64,000 nucleotides of DNA, from positions 124,001 through 188,000 of the forward strand of contig JAPFFF010000033.1 in assembly GCA_039105265.1 (NCBI GenBank), read 5' to 3'. This document shows positions 11,866 through 21,673 of this stretch, piece after piece (positions within the stretch are counted from its first letter, which is position 1; each line of letters starts with the position of its first letter). Position numbers and translations under genes: made by a program. The DNA is from Tritrichomonas musculus. Its lineage: Eukaryota; Parabasalia; Tritrichomonadida; Tritrichomonadidae. Under the pieces are notes generated by a model. It was given only the letters and a program-made list of their open reading frames with translations. It was not told the origin of the DNA and searched no databases.

Positions 11866-12837
11866 AATTAAAATTGACCGATTAAAAATGTCTGATTCTT
11901 AAATATATTTATACTATGTATATTATAAATTATTAAAATGATTATTATCTTGATATTTCGCTACCCCAGATATTTGTTAAATATTTTAGCATTTTTAAAA
12001 AATATATGATGTATGTATTATAATTAATGAATTATAATAAAAAAGCATATTATTGTTTATTAAAAAAAATGTTTTTTTGAAAAGCTTAATAGAAAAAAGT
12101 ATTATACCAATTGACTCGTTGGCTCATAATTATAAAAAATAATTCTTATATTGCAAAAATTAATAATAATATTTTAAGCATAAAATCATTTTTGCATTTT
12201 GATATTTAATGATGGCGTTTTTTATTTTTAAATAAAAAAATGGAGTATGCCATTAGTGGTGTTTTTTACCGTTGGGTAAAATTGTTAAAGGCAAATTGAA
12301 GCGAATTGAATTACTATATTGAATTATTTGAAATTATTGAATTTGAGAAAACAGTTTCTCAAAACTTTGAGCAGAAAATATTTTTTCTTAAATCATACAT
12401 CACATATTTTTTTTTGTCATATATTATATATTTTGATAACTGAAATCAAGTGTTAATAGTGGATTGTAATTATTATTATTTTCATTATTTTCATCAATTT
12501 ATTCATCATTACCATTTTAGTAACTTTAATTTCAAACATTTAATAGAGAATTTTGAGTAGAATTTTGTGGAGAACAATATTCTCTTTTTCTTTATTTGAA
12601 GATTTTTCTATTTTAGTGGGACTTTTATTTTCAATGCGAGTCAGTTATGATCTGATTGCCAATCAAAATTTGATCTTTTAATTAATTCTTCAAAAACTTG
12701 ATTAAAAGTGGCTATATTTGAAGTTTGCTCATAGAATATATTTTAACCAGCTTTGATTATTATGACATGTTTGGATTTTGCTGCATTTGCTATTAAATAC
12801 CTTGAAAGGATTTTCACAAAGACTCAAGTGTTAAAAG
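11866..12837. other. non-coding region with weak minus-strand coding relic
   Basis: No intact gene. On the minus strand around 12620-12780 a short protein-like piece (NIATFNQVFEELIKRSNFDW) is visible between stops, perhaps the eroded tail of an unknown gene. The sequence ggagtatgcc at 12242 resembles the gagtacgcc end of the 8631 element, but no partner end was found. Confidence 0.3.
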
Positions 12838-13299
12838 TCACTTTGATTTTTCTTAACAATTTCTCCTTTCAATGAAATTCACTTTGATTTTTCTTAACAA
12901 TTTCTCCTTTCAATGAAATTCACTTTGGTTTTTCTTAACAATTTCTCCTTTCAATAAAAGTCACTTTGATTTTTCTTAACAATTTCTCCTTTCAATAAAA
13001 GTCACTTTGATTTTTCTTAACAATTTCTCCTTTCAATGAAATTCACTTTGATTTTTCTTAACAATTTCTCCTTTCAATAAAAGTCACTTTGATTTTTCTT
13101 AACAATTTCTCCTTTCAATGAAATTCACTTTGATTTTTCTTAACAATTTCTCCTTTCAATGAAATTCACTTTGATTTTTCTTAACAATTTCTCCTTTCAA
13201 TAAAAGTCACTTTGATTTTTCTTAACAATTTCTCCTTTCAATAAAAGTCACTTTGATTTTTCTTAACAATTTCTCTTTTCAATAAAAGTCACTTTGATT
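12838..13299. repeat. 41-bp minisatellite, 11 units plus a partial
   Basis: Eleven head-to-tail units of 41 bp begin TCACTTTGATTTTTCTTAAC. They come in two variants that differ at the unit end (aatgaaat, G; aataaaag, A). The order from the left is G G A A G A G G A A A, with one further change (ctcttttc) in the last unit. The period is not a multiple of three and no frame runs through it. The array ends 123 bp before the stop codon of the minus-strand GTPase gene, so it lies in that gene's 3' flank. Confidence 0.95.
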
Positions 13300-13421
13300 A
13301 AAAATATGTAATGATCATTTGAAAAGAGTCAACAAAAAGAAAATACATTGAAATAAATCAAAAAAATAATTTTGTTCTTTTAAATTTTATTGGATTTCTT
13401 GTGAAATGTTATAATGATAGT

Positions 13422-16400
13422 TTAAACTAGTTTAACTTTCAAATTTTGTTGAATGCTAGCATTATTTTGTGTTTTCCATTTTCTCCCAGTTCCAGTATCG
13501 TAATTAGAGTATTCTGCCTTAAATGAACGCGAGCTTATATTACTCAACTTCATATATTGCAGGTTATCACCTTTAAAGATTGAACCATTAATATCTTGGT
13601 CAAATGCCCAGAATGGACTTAATTGAACTTCCAAAGCCTGATGTTTATATTCTCTTGTAGTATGCTTCCAAAATCTTCTATGATGATTTATATTATGGTA
13701 AACATAAACATCGCTGTTAAAACCACCAATTGTCATTTTCTCAGGATCGAGAACGACATCATATGTCAAATGATTTGTTCCAGTATATTCAATTTTAGAA
13801 TTTGGAATCACAATATCACTATTTTTATTGATATTCACGTCATATGGGCGATTGTCATGATAAAGCTGAATTTGTTGACCAACTGGAATAGATTTAATAT
13901 CATTCACATAACAATATTCTGAATATGTTTCAGGTTTGGCGTCCCATCTCCCTGCCCAATATTTCAATGCATTTGCAACAGATTTAGACTTGACCAATTG
14001 AAAAATGGGTATGAAAGATGATTTAGCAGATGTATTTCCAACAAAACTTGAAGCTATATCATACATAAAGATTGATGGCTTGGAACTACTTCCACATGTG
14101 ATTTTGGATTGATTTTGAGTTGCCGAAACAACTTCTGAATGAGTTGCTTTACCTTTTAGGCTTTGATTGGTGTCTGACGTACCTATTTTCAATACACTCA
14201 CTCCAATATTTGTAGATGAGTTGTTATTTGATGAAGAACCTCCAAGTCCTCCTGACATTATGCTTTGGCTATTACTGTAATTTATGTCCAATTCATAATT
14301 TCCTATAAAGAATCCCATTGCGACTGATTCACCATAATTAGAATAAATTTTTGAAATAATGTCTTTAACTTGAGGCGATTTTACATCATTTTTACATCTA
14401 TTTAATTCTATTTCGAGCTTATTTAATTTTTTCTGTAAATCTTGTGCAAAATATTGTTCCATATTTTTCTCTTCTTTTAAAAATACTTTGCCCAATAGAT
14501 TCACAGAGAGAGATGATGTTGCATTATTTTGAGGAGATAGCATTGAATAAGAAAATCCAAAAAGATTTAGGGCAAATTTCGAAAGGGCTGAAAAACTGAG
14601 TTTTTTATGATTTAAACCAATATTACTATCGTTATTAAAGCTTGAAGCAATCGTAGTAATAAGATTATCAAGAGTTGAATTATATTGTTTTTGCGATTTT
14701 TGTAAATCGAAAGCGACTGGCTCTAAAACAGCTTTTTCAGGGATATGGCAGACAAACATTACATTATTACTTAATCTTTTTTCAACATATTTTGGAGAAA
14801 AAGGTAAGGCAAATATTTTCTTTTTGAATATACCTTCTGAAATCGAAAAACCTCTTCCTAAATTATAAATCTCCATAGCATCTTTGGAAATTAATTTTGA
14901 ACGTTCATCTTCTATGATGTTTCTAATGATTTTAATAATTTCAGATTGGGAATTCTTATAAATAATAGGGAATGATTGCTGAAGATCCGGGAGTGTTTTT
15001 TCGACCGCCTTTGAGATTATTTTTTTGGTAAATTCACTGTTTTCCATTTTTTTCATATAATTATTAATATCCAGAATTTTTAGTTCTTGAAGAGGCATAT
15101 TTGTAAGATTCTTTGTAATATCAAACTCAATCTGTGGAATTTGCTCATCTATTGTTTTTTTCATTGCATTTTCAAGAACTTGATTGAATATAATCTCAAA
15201 AGATTTGTTAATATCAGTAAAATCAGATATTTGAGTAGTTTTATCAGCCATTTCTTCAAGCATGTTCACAATCATTGGTCCAGATAAAACAGTACCTTCA
15301 TTCAAGCAGATATTAACAATAAATTTGGAAATTTCAGCAATTGATTTAGAATACTCACTTTTATGCTTATCAAATGAGACAACAGAGAAACATTTAAAAT
15401 GGGAATCATCAATTGTAATTGATGATTTTTGAAATTCTTTTATCAGATATGTGGTGTTTTTCACATTTTCTGCCATTAATTGCTCTATCACATTAGATCC
15501 ATCATATGTTGCTTTATTGTGAACATATGCAAGCCCATGATGAATTTCTACTCCTCCAATAACTCTAACTAATCTTAAGTATTTCATGAACGAATCGAGC
15601 TCGCTCTTATTTATTGCAATTGAGACATACAGAGAAACAGTACTTAAAGGTAGAGTAGAGATAATAGCTTGTTTCAACCATATTGTTTCACCATCAATTG
15701 AATTTAGCCCTTCTGAATCAATAATAAAAATATCTCTGTTTTTGTTATTGTTATTAATATTACTAAGATTGATTCCAAATAACGATGCAAATTCTTTACA
15801 TTTAATTGGACCTACACCGTGTATCAAATGAGTACAAGATTTAGTAGATGCTGCTGTTTTAAAAATTGTTCGTGATAAATCTGGTTCTGGCCCACTTGAG
15901 AGGTGAGATGCAATTGTGCTTTTGCCATTACGAGGAAGACCGAATTCCAACACTAAACATGGATTGTTTGATGATGAAATTCGTTTTGAAGCTTCTTTTG
16001 TTAATCTTATTTTACCATCTTTGCGCTGTTCCCATACAGTAAATGGTGTTAATTCAGGTGAATTAAGAGTTGAACCTTTAATTACTTCAACATCATCTGG
16101 CGTTGATAACAACAACAGTTTTGCAATGTCACTTAGATTTTTCTTTTTTGCAATTTCTAACAGTTTTATATTATCTAATTTTCTAATGTTTAAAAGCATT
16201 TTTATTATTGAATAATGATCAAATTCACACAAAAGATTAGCAATATAATTTTCGTTGAAGCTATTTGGGAAAAATGAGAAATTGTAATTTTCGATACTTG
16301 CTGCGTTTTTCAAATTATTACTGTTTCTTATCTTTAGATTTATTAAAAAATAATTAGCGATATCATTATGATGGCATTTGATTGATTCTACTAAGCATTG

Positions 16401-17219
16401 TTCAGATACTTTTTCATTAGATAAAGGACATTTTTCTTCAAGAATATGAAGCAGTTCAAAGTTGTTACCATGAATTGCATAAACCCATATGGATGGAGTC
16501 AATTTAACGCCATTCATTAGCAAATATTTGAAAACATTAACTGAACCAAAAAATGCTGCATATTCGATTAGGGCCGGCTTATTTTGCAGTAAAAAAGAAT
16601 TTGTTTCAAAAATTGATGGCATAATTTTTGATGTTAATGATATTTTTGATTTGGTTATATTGGCCTTAAATTCATTTACTTGATCATTTCTAATCAATTT
16701 GCATACATTATTGTCATTTTCTCCTTTTGAACGTTTTTCTTCAAATTCATTTGTTGTTTTTAACTTTTCAGCATTTTTTCCACAATTATTGATTTCTGGT
16801 GCAAAATAATCTTTGTAGCTTTCATTCTGGCATTTAGCACTTTTAAATGTGTTTTCAATTAATGCATCAAAAACCAATATTTTTTGTTTAAAAAGAAATA
16901 ATAGAACTCTCTTGTTCCCTTGGAAAATGGCAAATATTTCTTTGTTCGTGAAGAATTGGCTAATTTCTTTTTTATATGCTAGCAAAACTTTTTCAATTTT
17001 AGCGATGAACTGGGATGATCGGTGATGATTATTTGCAATATGAGAAATCAAATAAATAAGCAATTTGAATTCTTGTTTATCTTTTCTTATATTTTGTTCA
17101 TTAACAATGGTTGTTACATTTTGAAAATTTTCTTCCATTTGACTTGTATTGCAATCAATGTAATCAATCAAAGCAGCCTGTAGCATCTTTTTTTTCTCAA
17201 TGAAGTTATTAATATCCAT
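13422..17219 (-). CDS. DUF3447/ankyrin protein fused to a GBP-like large GTPase
   Basis: Residues about 20-400 (numbered from the ORF start at 17276) are the trichomonad DUF3447-type region with ankyrin-like helices: KLLIYLISHIANNHHRSSQF, SIFETNSFLLQN, IEYAAFFGSVNVFKYLLMNG and SIKCHHNDIANYF, all shared with the genes at 21.7, 50.3 and 59 kb. A P-loop follows, GLPRNGKS (446-453), then DSEG (520-523) as a G3 motif and a hydrophobic strand. This order resembles guanylate-binding-protein/atlastin-type GTPases. The remaining 700 residues are helical, then Asn/Ser-rich, with an unrecognised beta-rich C-terminus. I chose the second ATG (17219) because MDINNFIEKKKMLQAALIDY lines up with the N-termini of the paralogues; the frame is open to 17276. 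No membrane segment is evident. GTP binding is well supported; a defence or membrane-remodelling role is only suggested by the family. Confidence 0.75.
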   Translation of the reverse strand: MDINNFIEKKKMLQAALIDYIDCNTSQMEENFQNVTTIVNEQNIRKDKQEFKLLIYLISHIANNHHRSSQFIAKIEKVLLAYKKEISQFFTNKEIFAIFQGNKRVLLFLFKQKILVFDALIENTFKSAKCQNESYKDYFAPEINNCGKNAEKLKTTNEFEEKRSKGENDNNVCKLIRNDQVNEFKANITKSKISLTSKIMPSIFETNSFLLQNKPALIEYAAFFGSVNVFKYLLMNGVKLTPSIWVYAIHGNNFELLHILEEKCPLSNEKVSEQCLVESIKCHHNDIANYFLINLKIRNSNNLKNAASIENYNFSFFPNSFNENYIANLLCEFDHYSIIKMLLNIRKLDNIKLLEIAKKKNLSDIAKLLLLSTPDDVEVIKGSTLNSPELTPFTVWEQRKDGKIRLTKEASKRISSSNNPCLVLEFGLPRNGKSTIASHLSSGPEPDLSRTIFKTAASTKSCTHLIHGVGPIKCKEFASLFGINLSNINNNNKNRDIFIIDSEGLNSIDGETIWLKQAIISTLPLSTVSLYVSIAINKSELDSFMKYLRLVRVIGGVEIHHGLAYVHNKATYDGSNVIEQLMAENVKNTTYLIKEFQKSSITIDDSHFKCFSVVSFDKHKSEYSKSIAEISKFIVNICLNEGTVLSGPMIVNMLEEMADKTTQISDFTDINKSFEIIFNQVLENAMKKTIDEQIPQIEFDITKNLTNMPLQELKILDINNYMKKMENSEFTKKIISKAVEKTLPDLQQSFPIIYKNSQSEIIKIIRNIIEDERSKLISKDAMEIYNLGRGFSISEGIFKKKIFALPFSPKYVEKRLSNNVMFVCHIPEKAVLEPVAFDLQKSQKQYNSTLDNLITTIASSFNNDSNIGLNHKKLSFSALSKFALNLFGFSYSMLSPQNNATSSLSVNLLGKVFLKEEKNMEQYFAQDLQKKLNKLEIELNRCKNDVKSPQVKDIISKIYSNYGESVAMGFFIGNYELDINYSNSQSIMSGGLGGSSSNNNSSTNIGVSVLKIGTSDTNQSLKGKATHSEVVSATQNQSKITCGSSSKPSIFMYDIASSFVGNTSAKSSFIPIFQLVKSKSVANALKYWAGRWDAKPETYSEYCYVNDIKSIPVGQQIQLYHDNRPYDVNINKNSDIVIPNSKIEYTGTNHLTYDVVLDPEKMTIGGFNSDVYVYHNINHHRRFWKHTTREYKHQALEVQLSPFWAFDQDINGSIFKGDNLQYMKLSNISSRSFKAEYSNYDTGTGRKWKTQNNASIQQNLKVKLV

Positions 17220-17293
17220 TTTAGAGAATGAATTAGTTGGTCTTCTTTTATATTTATTATAGACAATTGAATACAAGACGTTGTATTCAAAAA

Positions 17294-17561
17294 CAAAGTG
17301 ACTTTTGGTTCAAATTGAAAAAGTTGAAAAACAAAAACAAACCTATTGGTCTGTCATATGATAATAAAAATTAAATATAATACATTTTTCTATAAAACAT
17401 TTCGTTTTCATAATCAATGATATAAATATCTTAAAAATAGACTAAATTAAAAAACAATACATTTTGAGATAATATGTTCTATAAAAATGCGAAATTTTTG
17501 TTGAATATCGTCAACACTTTTTCAATTGGACAAAAAGTCACTTTGATTTTTGAATGAAATT
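17294..17561. repeat. stray pieces of the 41-bp minisatellite unit at the gene's 5' side
   Basis: A shortened unit lies at 17538-17561: TCACTTTGATTTTT joined directly to gaatgaaatt. An inverted fragment, aaagtgactttt, lies at 17295-17306. The same repeat therefore occurs on both sides of the 3.8-kb GTPase gene. Confidence 0.55.
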
Positions 17562-18309
17562 GTATCTATAGTTTTACACATTTTTTTACTATTTTCCTTG
17601 AGACAATTAAGAAGATCTTCTTAATCATACCAGATGATTGTGTCAAAATTAGACTATGACGTTTGCTCTGAGCATTTAAAAGAATATCATTCTGTATATT
17701 TCCTTAATTTGATATCAAGATGAAAAATAAATTAATTAATCTTTTTTATAATGAGTAAATGATATTTGAATGAATTAAATAATAAAAAATAATTTATATG
17801 ATATTTAGAATTAAATCATCATATCAAATGAATGTTTAAGCTTTCTCAAAAAAAGATATTAGATTAGATGATCGAAAAAAAAGTTTAATTAAATTAAGGA
17901 ATTTTAATAAATATAAACCAATTGCATGATATAAAAATGAATTATTATAGCTTTATACATTTATGATAACCATATATTGAAATATTTTTAAAAATATATA
18001 TAAATTTTTTAAAAAAAATTTATTCGATTCATTTATCAATTAAAATACTTTTTTTAACTAATCCAATATTTTAAATAGGTTTAATGCCAAGTAAAGATAT
18101 GAAATCTACTTTGTGCTTTTTGATCATATATGAGGATTTTGAAAAAATCTAAATTTTTATAAAACAAATTCAACTCTATTTTTACCTTCCTCTCTTCTTT
18201 TAACAAAGTATTCTAGTATATAGTCTAACATCATACATTGAATATTTCTAATATACGATAAAATATGTTATAAAAAATGTTCAAGAAAAGTTGTTGCCTT
18301 TTTTTTTAT
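17562..18309. other. AT-rich non-coding region
   Basis: No gene. It has a perfect 20-bp palindrome at 17606-17625 (attaagaagatcttcttaat). A 27-bp piece at about 17673-17699 is identical to part of the coiled-coil gene at 19020-19046, so it is a stray fragment of that gene family. Confidence 0.45.
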
Positions 18310-19271
18310 TTTTAATGATATGTAGATATCTACAAACCGGTAAAAGCTATCGACTCGATCTTTAACTTGAAAATATTTTGCAATTCTATTTCCATTCACG
18401 GAATCATCTTTAATGTGCTCAAATGATAGTAAAAATTGGATTGAAATCGATGACCTTACGAATTTTTATTATTAGCATAAGAAAGGATTGAATATCTCGA
18501 TAATTGAACAGTCATATCATTGAAATCGAAACAAACTTTTGCATCTTTTTCATTTTTACTTTCATAAATATTATCTTCATCAAAATCAACCAGATTTTTA
18601 GGATGATATTTATCATCATTATCACTTATTGAATTTGAAGAAATCGTTATTATTCCTTTGTCATGAATATTTCCTTCTTCTGTATTTTTTGTCAAATAGC
18701 GAAGAATTCCATTGAATTTTTCTTCTTCTTCCTGCTTTTCACATTTAATTGTGATTTTTTATACTTGATCTTCTTTGAACTTAGTCAATTCATCAATTTT
18801 ATTAGTCAGATTTTCAATAATTTTATCATAATTTTCTTTTATTAAATCAATCTCCTGCATCATTTTTTCATTTTGTTTCTCTTTTTGTTCATCTAATAAC
18901 TGCCTCAACTCTCCGATTTCTAATGTCATTCTGTCAATTTGTTCTTTCAATTTTGCATTTTCATATCTCATTTTTTCGTTGTTTTCTTCTTGTTCTTTAA
19001 GTTTTTCTTTAATTTTTTCAGCATTTAAAAGAATATCATTCTGTATTTTATATATAGGTTTTGTAAAGGTAGAGTTAATGTAATGAAAGTCGAAAATGTT
19101 AGAATAATCTTCGTTGATTAATTTCAAATATTTTGTGTTTAAGTTCGTAAAATCAACATTTTCAAATAGAATTGATGCAATTTGACCGTATGTATCGAGG
19201 AATTTGAAAAAAATACTCTTATTTTTGATACTGGTTGAAATAATTGGATTTGAAATTATGAAGATTGACAA
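18310..19271 (-). pseudogene. coiled-coil plus F5/8-type-C-like protein, broken
   Basis: The upstream frame (19271-18759) has an N-terminal helical part (FENVDFTNLNTKYLKLINED) followed by a coiled coil of about 85 residues rich in E, K and L. A second frame (18695-18456) has the start of a discoidin/F5/8-C-like domain: GIITISSNSISDNDDKYHP, then FDFNDMTVQLSRYSILSYAN. Traces of the domain end (VNGNRIAKYFQVKDR, FYRF) continue to about 18310 in other frames. Trichomonads have a large family with this order, often with a BTB domain in front. At least two frame breaks separate the parts, so this copy is probably dead. The domain normally binds carbohydrate or lipid, but many trichomonad versions are untested. 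Confidence 0.6.
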
Positions 19272-19684
19272 TATTTAAAGCAATTTTTCTCAAAATTGGC
19301 AGAAATTTTTTTGGATTAAACTTTTATATTGTAATATTCATAATAATATAAAAGTATTTATATATAAATGGATAACGTTCATTTTATATATATATATATT
19401 CATTTTGTTTAAAAAGGAGCTTTTCATAACATAAATAATAATTATACTAATCTACACCAATTGATATTTATATTTAAACCATTTATTTATTATATTTTAA
19501 TTACCTTGACGAGTTATGGTCAATATGAAAAAATGATTTTTGAGAGGATTTCATTCAAAAATTGAATAAAAATCAATATAGCTTTGTTTTCCTAGTGTAT
19601 TTAAGTTTTTGCTTTATTTATTTTTTATATTATCAATTATTATGATGATTTTTATTAATTAAAATAAAGATAACACCAAGTTAT
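19272..19684. other. AT-rich non-coding stretch
   Basis: Nothing recognisable beyond simple TA runs near 19390-19405. Confidence 0.45.
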
Positions 19685-19687
19685 TAA

Positions 19688-20035
19688 ATATTTGAAAGAG
19701 GAAAAGTTGTATCTGTTTTTGAGAAGAGTTTGTTTGGCAATTTCCTTCTAAATAATTGTGAATTTGAAATTGCAAACATCATTGATTGGGATGAAATATT
19801 GTCACCAACAAATTTGGCTGAAAGATACAATGTCAAATTCACAACAGTTGATGAAGGTTTCGAATTTAAACCGTTTTCATTCATAAGTTTGCGACAAGAA
19901 TTCCTCCGACTTAACCTGAATCCTTTCAATTTGCCAATCACATGTAAAAGAGATTTTCTTCTCTTCAACATCTTAGATTACAATTATCTTATAAACAACT
20001 ACAGTGGTGTTTCAAAATTGGAAAATGTTTTTTAA
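19688..20035 (+). pseudogene. fragment of an unknown coding sequence
   Basis: An open frame without an ATG at its start runs from 19688 to a stop at 20035. It has good protein-like composition: FEIANIIDWDEILSPTNLAE, then FEFKPFSFISLRQEFLRLNL. It is bounded upstream by a stop and AT-rich DNA. I do not recognise it. It is probably the remnant of a larger gene. Confidence 0.35.
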
Positions 20036-20389
20036 CTAAAAAAATCCACTTTTTGAATTTAATCTTTCTGAAAAGATATAAACTTTTTCAAAGAAAATAA
20101 ATGATAAATTTGAGAAGTTTTTTTAAAAAAAGTCGATTTTTTAAAAATCACTTAATTGAAATAATTATTCTTGATTGTCGACGTTTTAGTTTAAACAGTA
20201 AGCCTTTTTGGCTAATGAAGCATTCACAGCTCATAAATTCAAGATTTCTAATCCAATCTGAACAAAAGATTAAGACACTTTTTTGCTTACTGAAATAATT
20301 CAAGACATTACTATCTTTAATCCAGCACTTTATTGAAAATGATTTCTACAAAAATGTCTCATTTTAATTTGGAATATGCAATAAATTCT

Positions 20390-20846
20390 TAGGCTTGTTA
20401 TTCTGATATCAATTATCAGCTTTGGCACTTTTTTTAACTCAGATAATCGATAATAAAATGCTATCGATTGGAACTTTTAATTGATGAATTCGATTATCAA
20501 GTATGAAATGTGATACAAAAAAAAATATGCTTTTGATATCGAATCTTGATTAATCGAAATTAATACCTGAAAAAAACATTAAAAATAGTATTTTAATGGC
20601 ATAAAATAAATATATTCTAACTTATTATGTAAAAGAATCAGATTTTATTAAATTTTATAACGGATATGTGAAGTAACCAGTTAAAAAAGTTTACAAAATT
20701 TTTATACGTTAAAAAATTTTCAATATTGATAATCGATCTTTTATTTTTATTCATTATTGATATCAGAGATTAAATTTTTGATTTGATATTGATATCAGAA
20801 AAATGGATCAATTATCGATATCGAAAATCGAGACTTAACAAGCCTA
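20390..20846. mobile_element. 457-bp hAT-like MITE with 8-bp target duplication
   Basis: The ends TAGGCTTGTTA and TAACAAGCCTA are inverted copies, followed inward by related gatatcgat-type motifs on both sides. The flanks are the perfect 8-bp duplication taaattct (20382-20389 and 20847-20854). An 8-bp duplication is the mark of hAT transposition. The interior has many gatatc/atcgat palindromes and no coding frame. Confidence 0.8.
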
Positions 20847-20854
20847 TAAATTCT

Positions 20855-21233
20855 AAATTAGTTAATTAACTAAAGAAAAAAATTTCACATTAAACACTTC
20901 AGTGAATATTATTATGTTATATAACTTTGTTCTCAGAGACAATCCTTAATTATATTCTATGTTAATTTCAAGCAAGAGTTTATAACTATGCTTTTCATTT
21001 ATAAATGATTTATTTTTTGTATTAAATTCTATGTTAATTTTTTATTATATTTCAAGCAAGAGTTGTATTTTAGCCCCAAAGTTTTTTTATTATATTTTGC
21101 TTATTTCCCTTTTATTCTTTTTTTTTTTTTACCTATTTTTTGAATTGATAAATGGCCTTCGTATTTTGAACTTTTTTCAAACGGTTATTGTAAAACCTGC
21201 ATATTCAATAAGTAAAAAACGATCAGTAAACCC
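20855..21233. other. AT-rich non-coding stretch
   Basis: Nothing recognised except two near-identical pieces (attctatgttaatttcaagc near 20953 and a related ttctatgttaatttt near 21027). The ORF at 21031 is hydrophobic and AT-driven and is not supported. Confidence 0.4.
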
Positions 21234-21237
21234 TTAA

Positions 21238-21477
21238 GGTACAAATCCAGTACGTTTAGTAACCGCAATTTTTTTTGACATTCTCAAAGAATAAGATGAC
21301 ATGTTAAATAAAAAACAATTATTTTCATCCATTTCATATAAAATGTCATAAAGTTTATTTAAATTGTAAAATAAGTGTCAAAAACAAACCTAGTCAATAT
21401 TAACTTTTTCAGAGACATGCAACTATTCAAATAATAAACGTTCTCCTATTCAAAAAATAACGTACTGGATTTGTACC
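21238..21477. mobile_element. 240-bp TTAA-flanked MITE, copy 1
   Basis: The terminal inverted repeats are GGTACAAATCCAGTACGTT and AACGTACTGGATTTGTACC, 18-19 bp. The flanks are TTAA (21234-21237 and 21478-21481), as in piggyBac-like elements. A second copy of exactly the same length lies at 58517-58756 with about ten mismatches by eye (near 96 percent identity), so the family moved fairly recently. This copy ends about 195 bp upstream of the DUF3447-ankyrin gene. Confidence 0.92.
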
Positions 21478-21673
21478 TTAAAGAGCTGAAAATATGTTTT
21501 TATAAAAAAGATAACAATTAAATAATCTATATATAATAATGAATTCATTATAAATGGGAAGATTTTTCATGGCGGCCGTTTAAAGTTCGCAATTAAAATA
21601 TTTTTTGTCTAATAAATAAGGCATATTTTCAAATTGAAATAATATTTGGTCAAAAAATAATATATTAATAAGA

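Noticed and set aside
12242-12300. Right or left end of another gagtacgcc-type transposon
   Set aside because: ggagtatgcc resembles the end of the 8631 element, but no inverted partner was found on either side.
12838-13299. CRISPR-like regular array
   Set aside because: The 41-bp units are head to tail with no unique spacers, and the context is eukaryotic. It is a minisatellite.
13623-16683. Plus-strand ORFs of 64-99 codons inside the GTPase gene
   Set aside because: They are shadows of the minus-strand coding sequence with no domain of their own.
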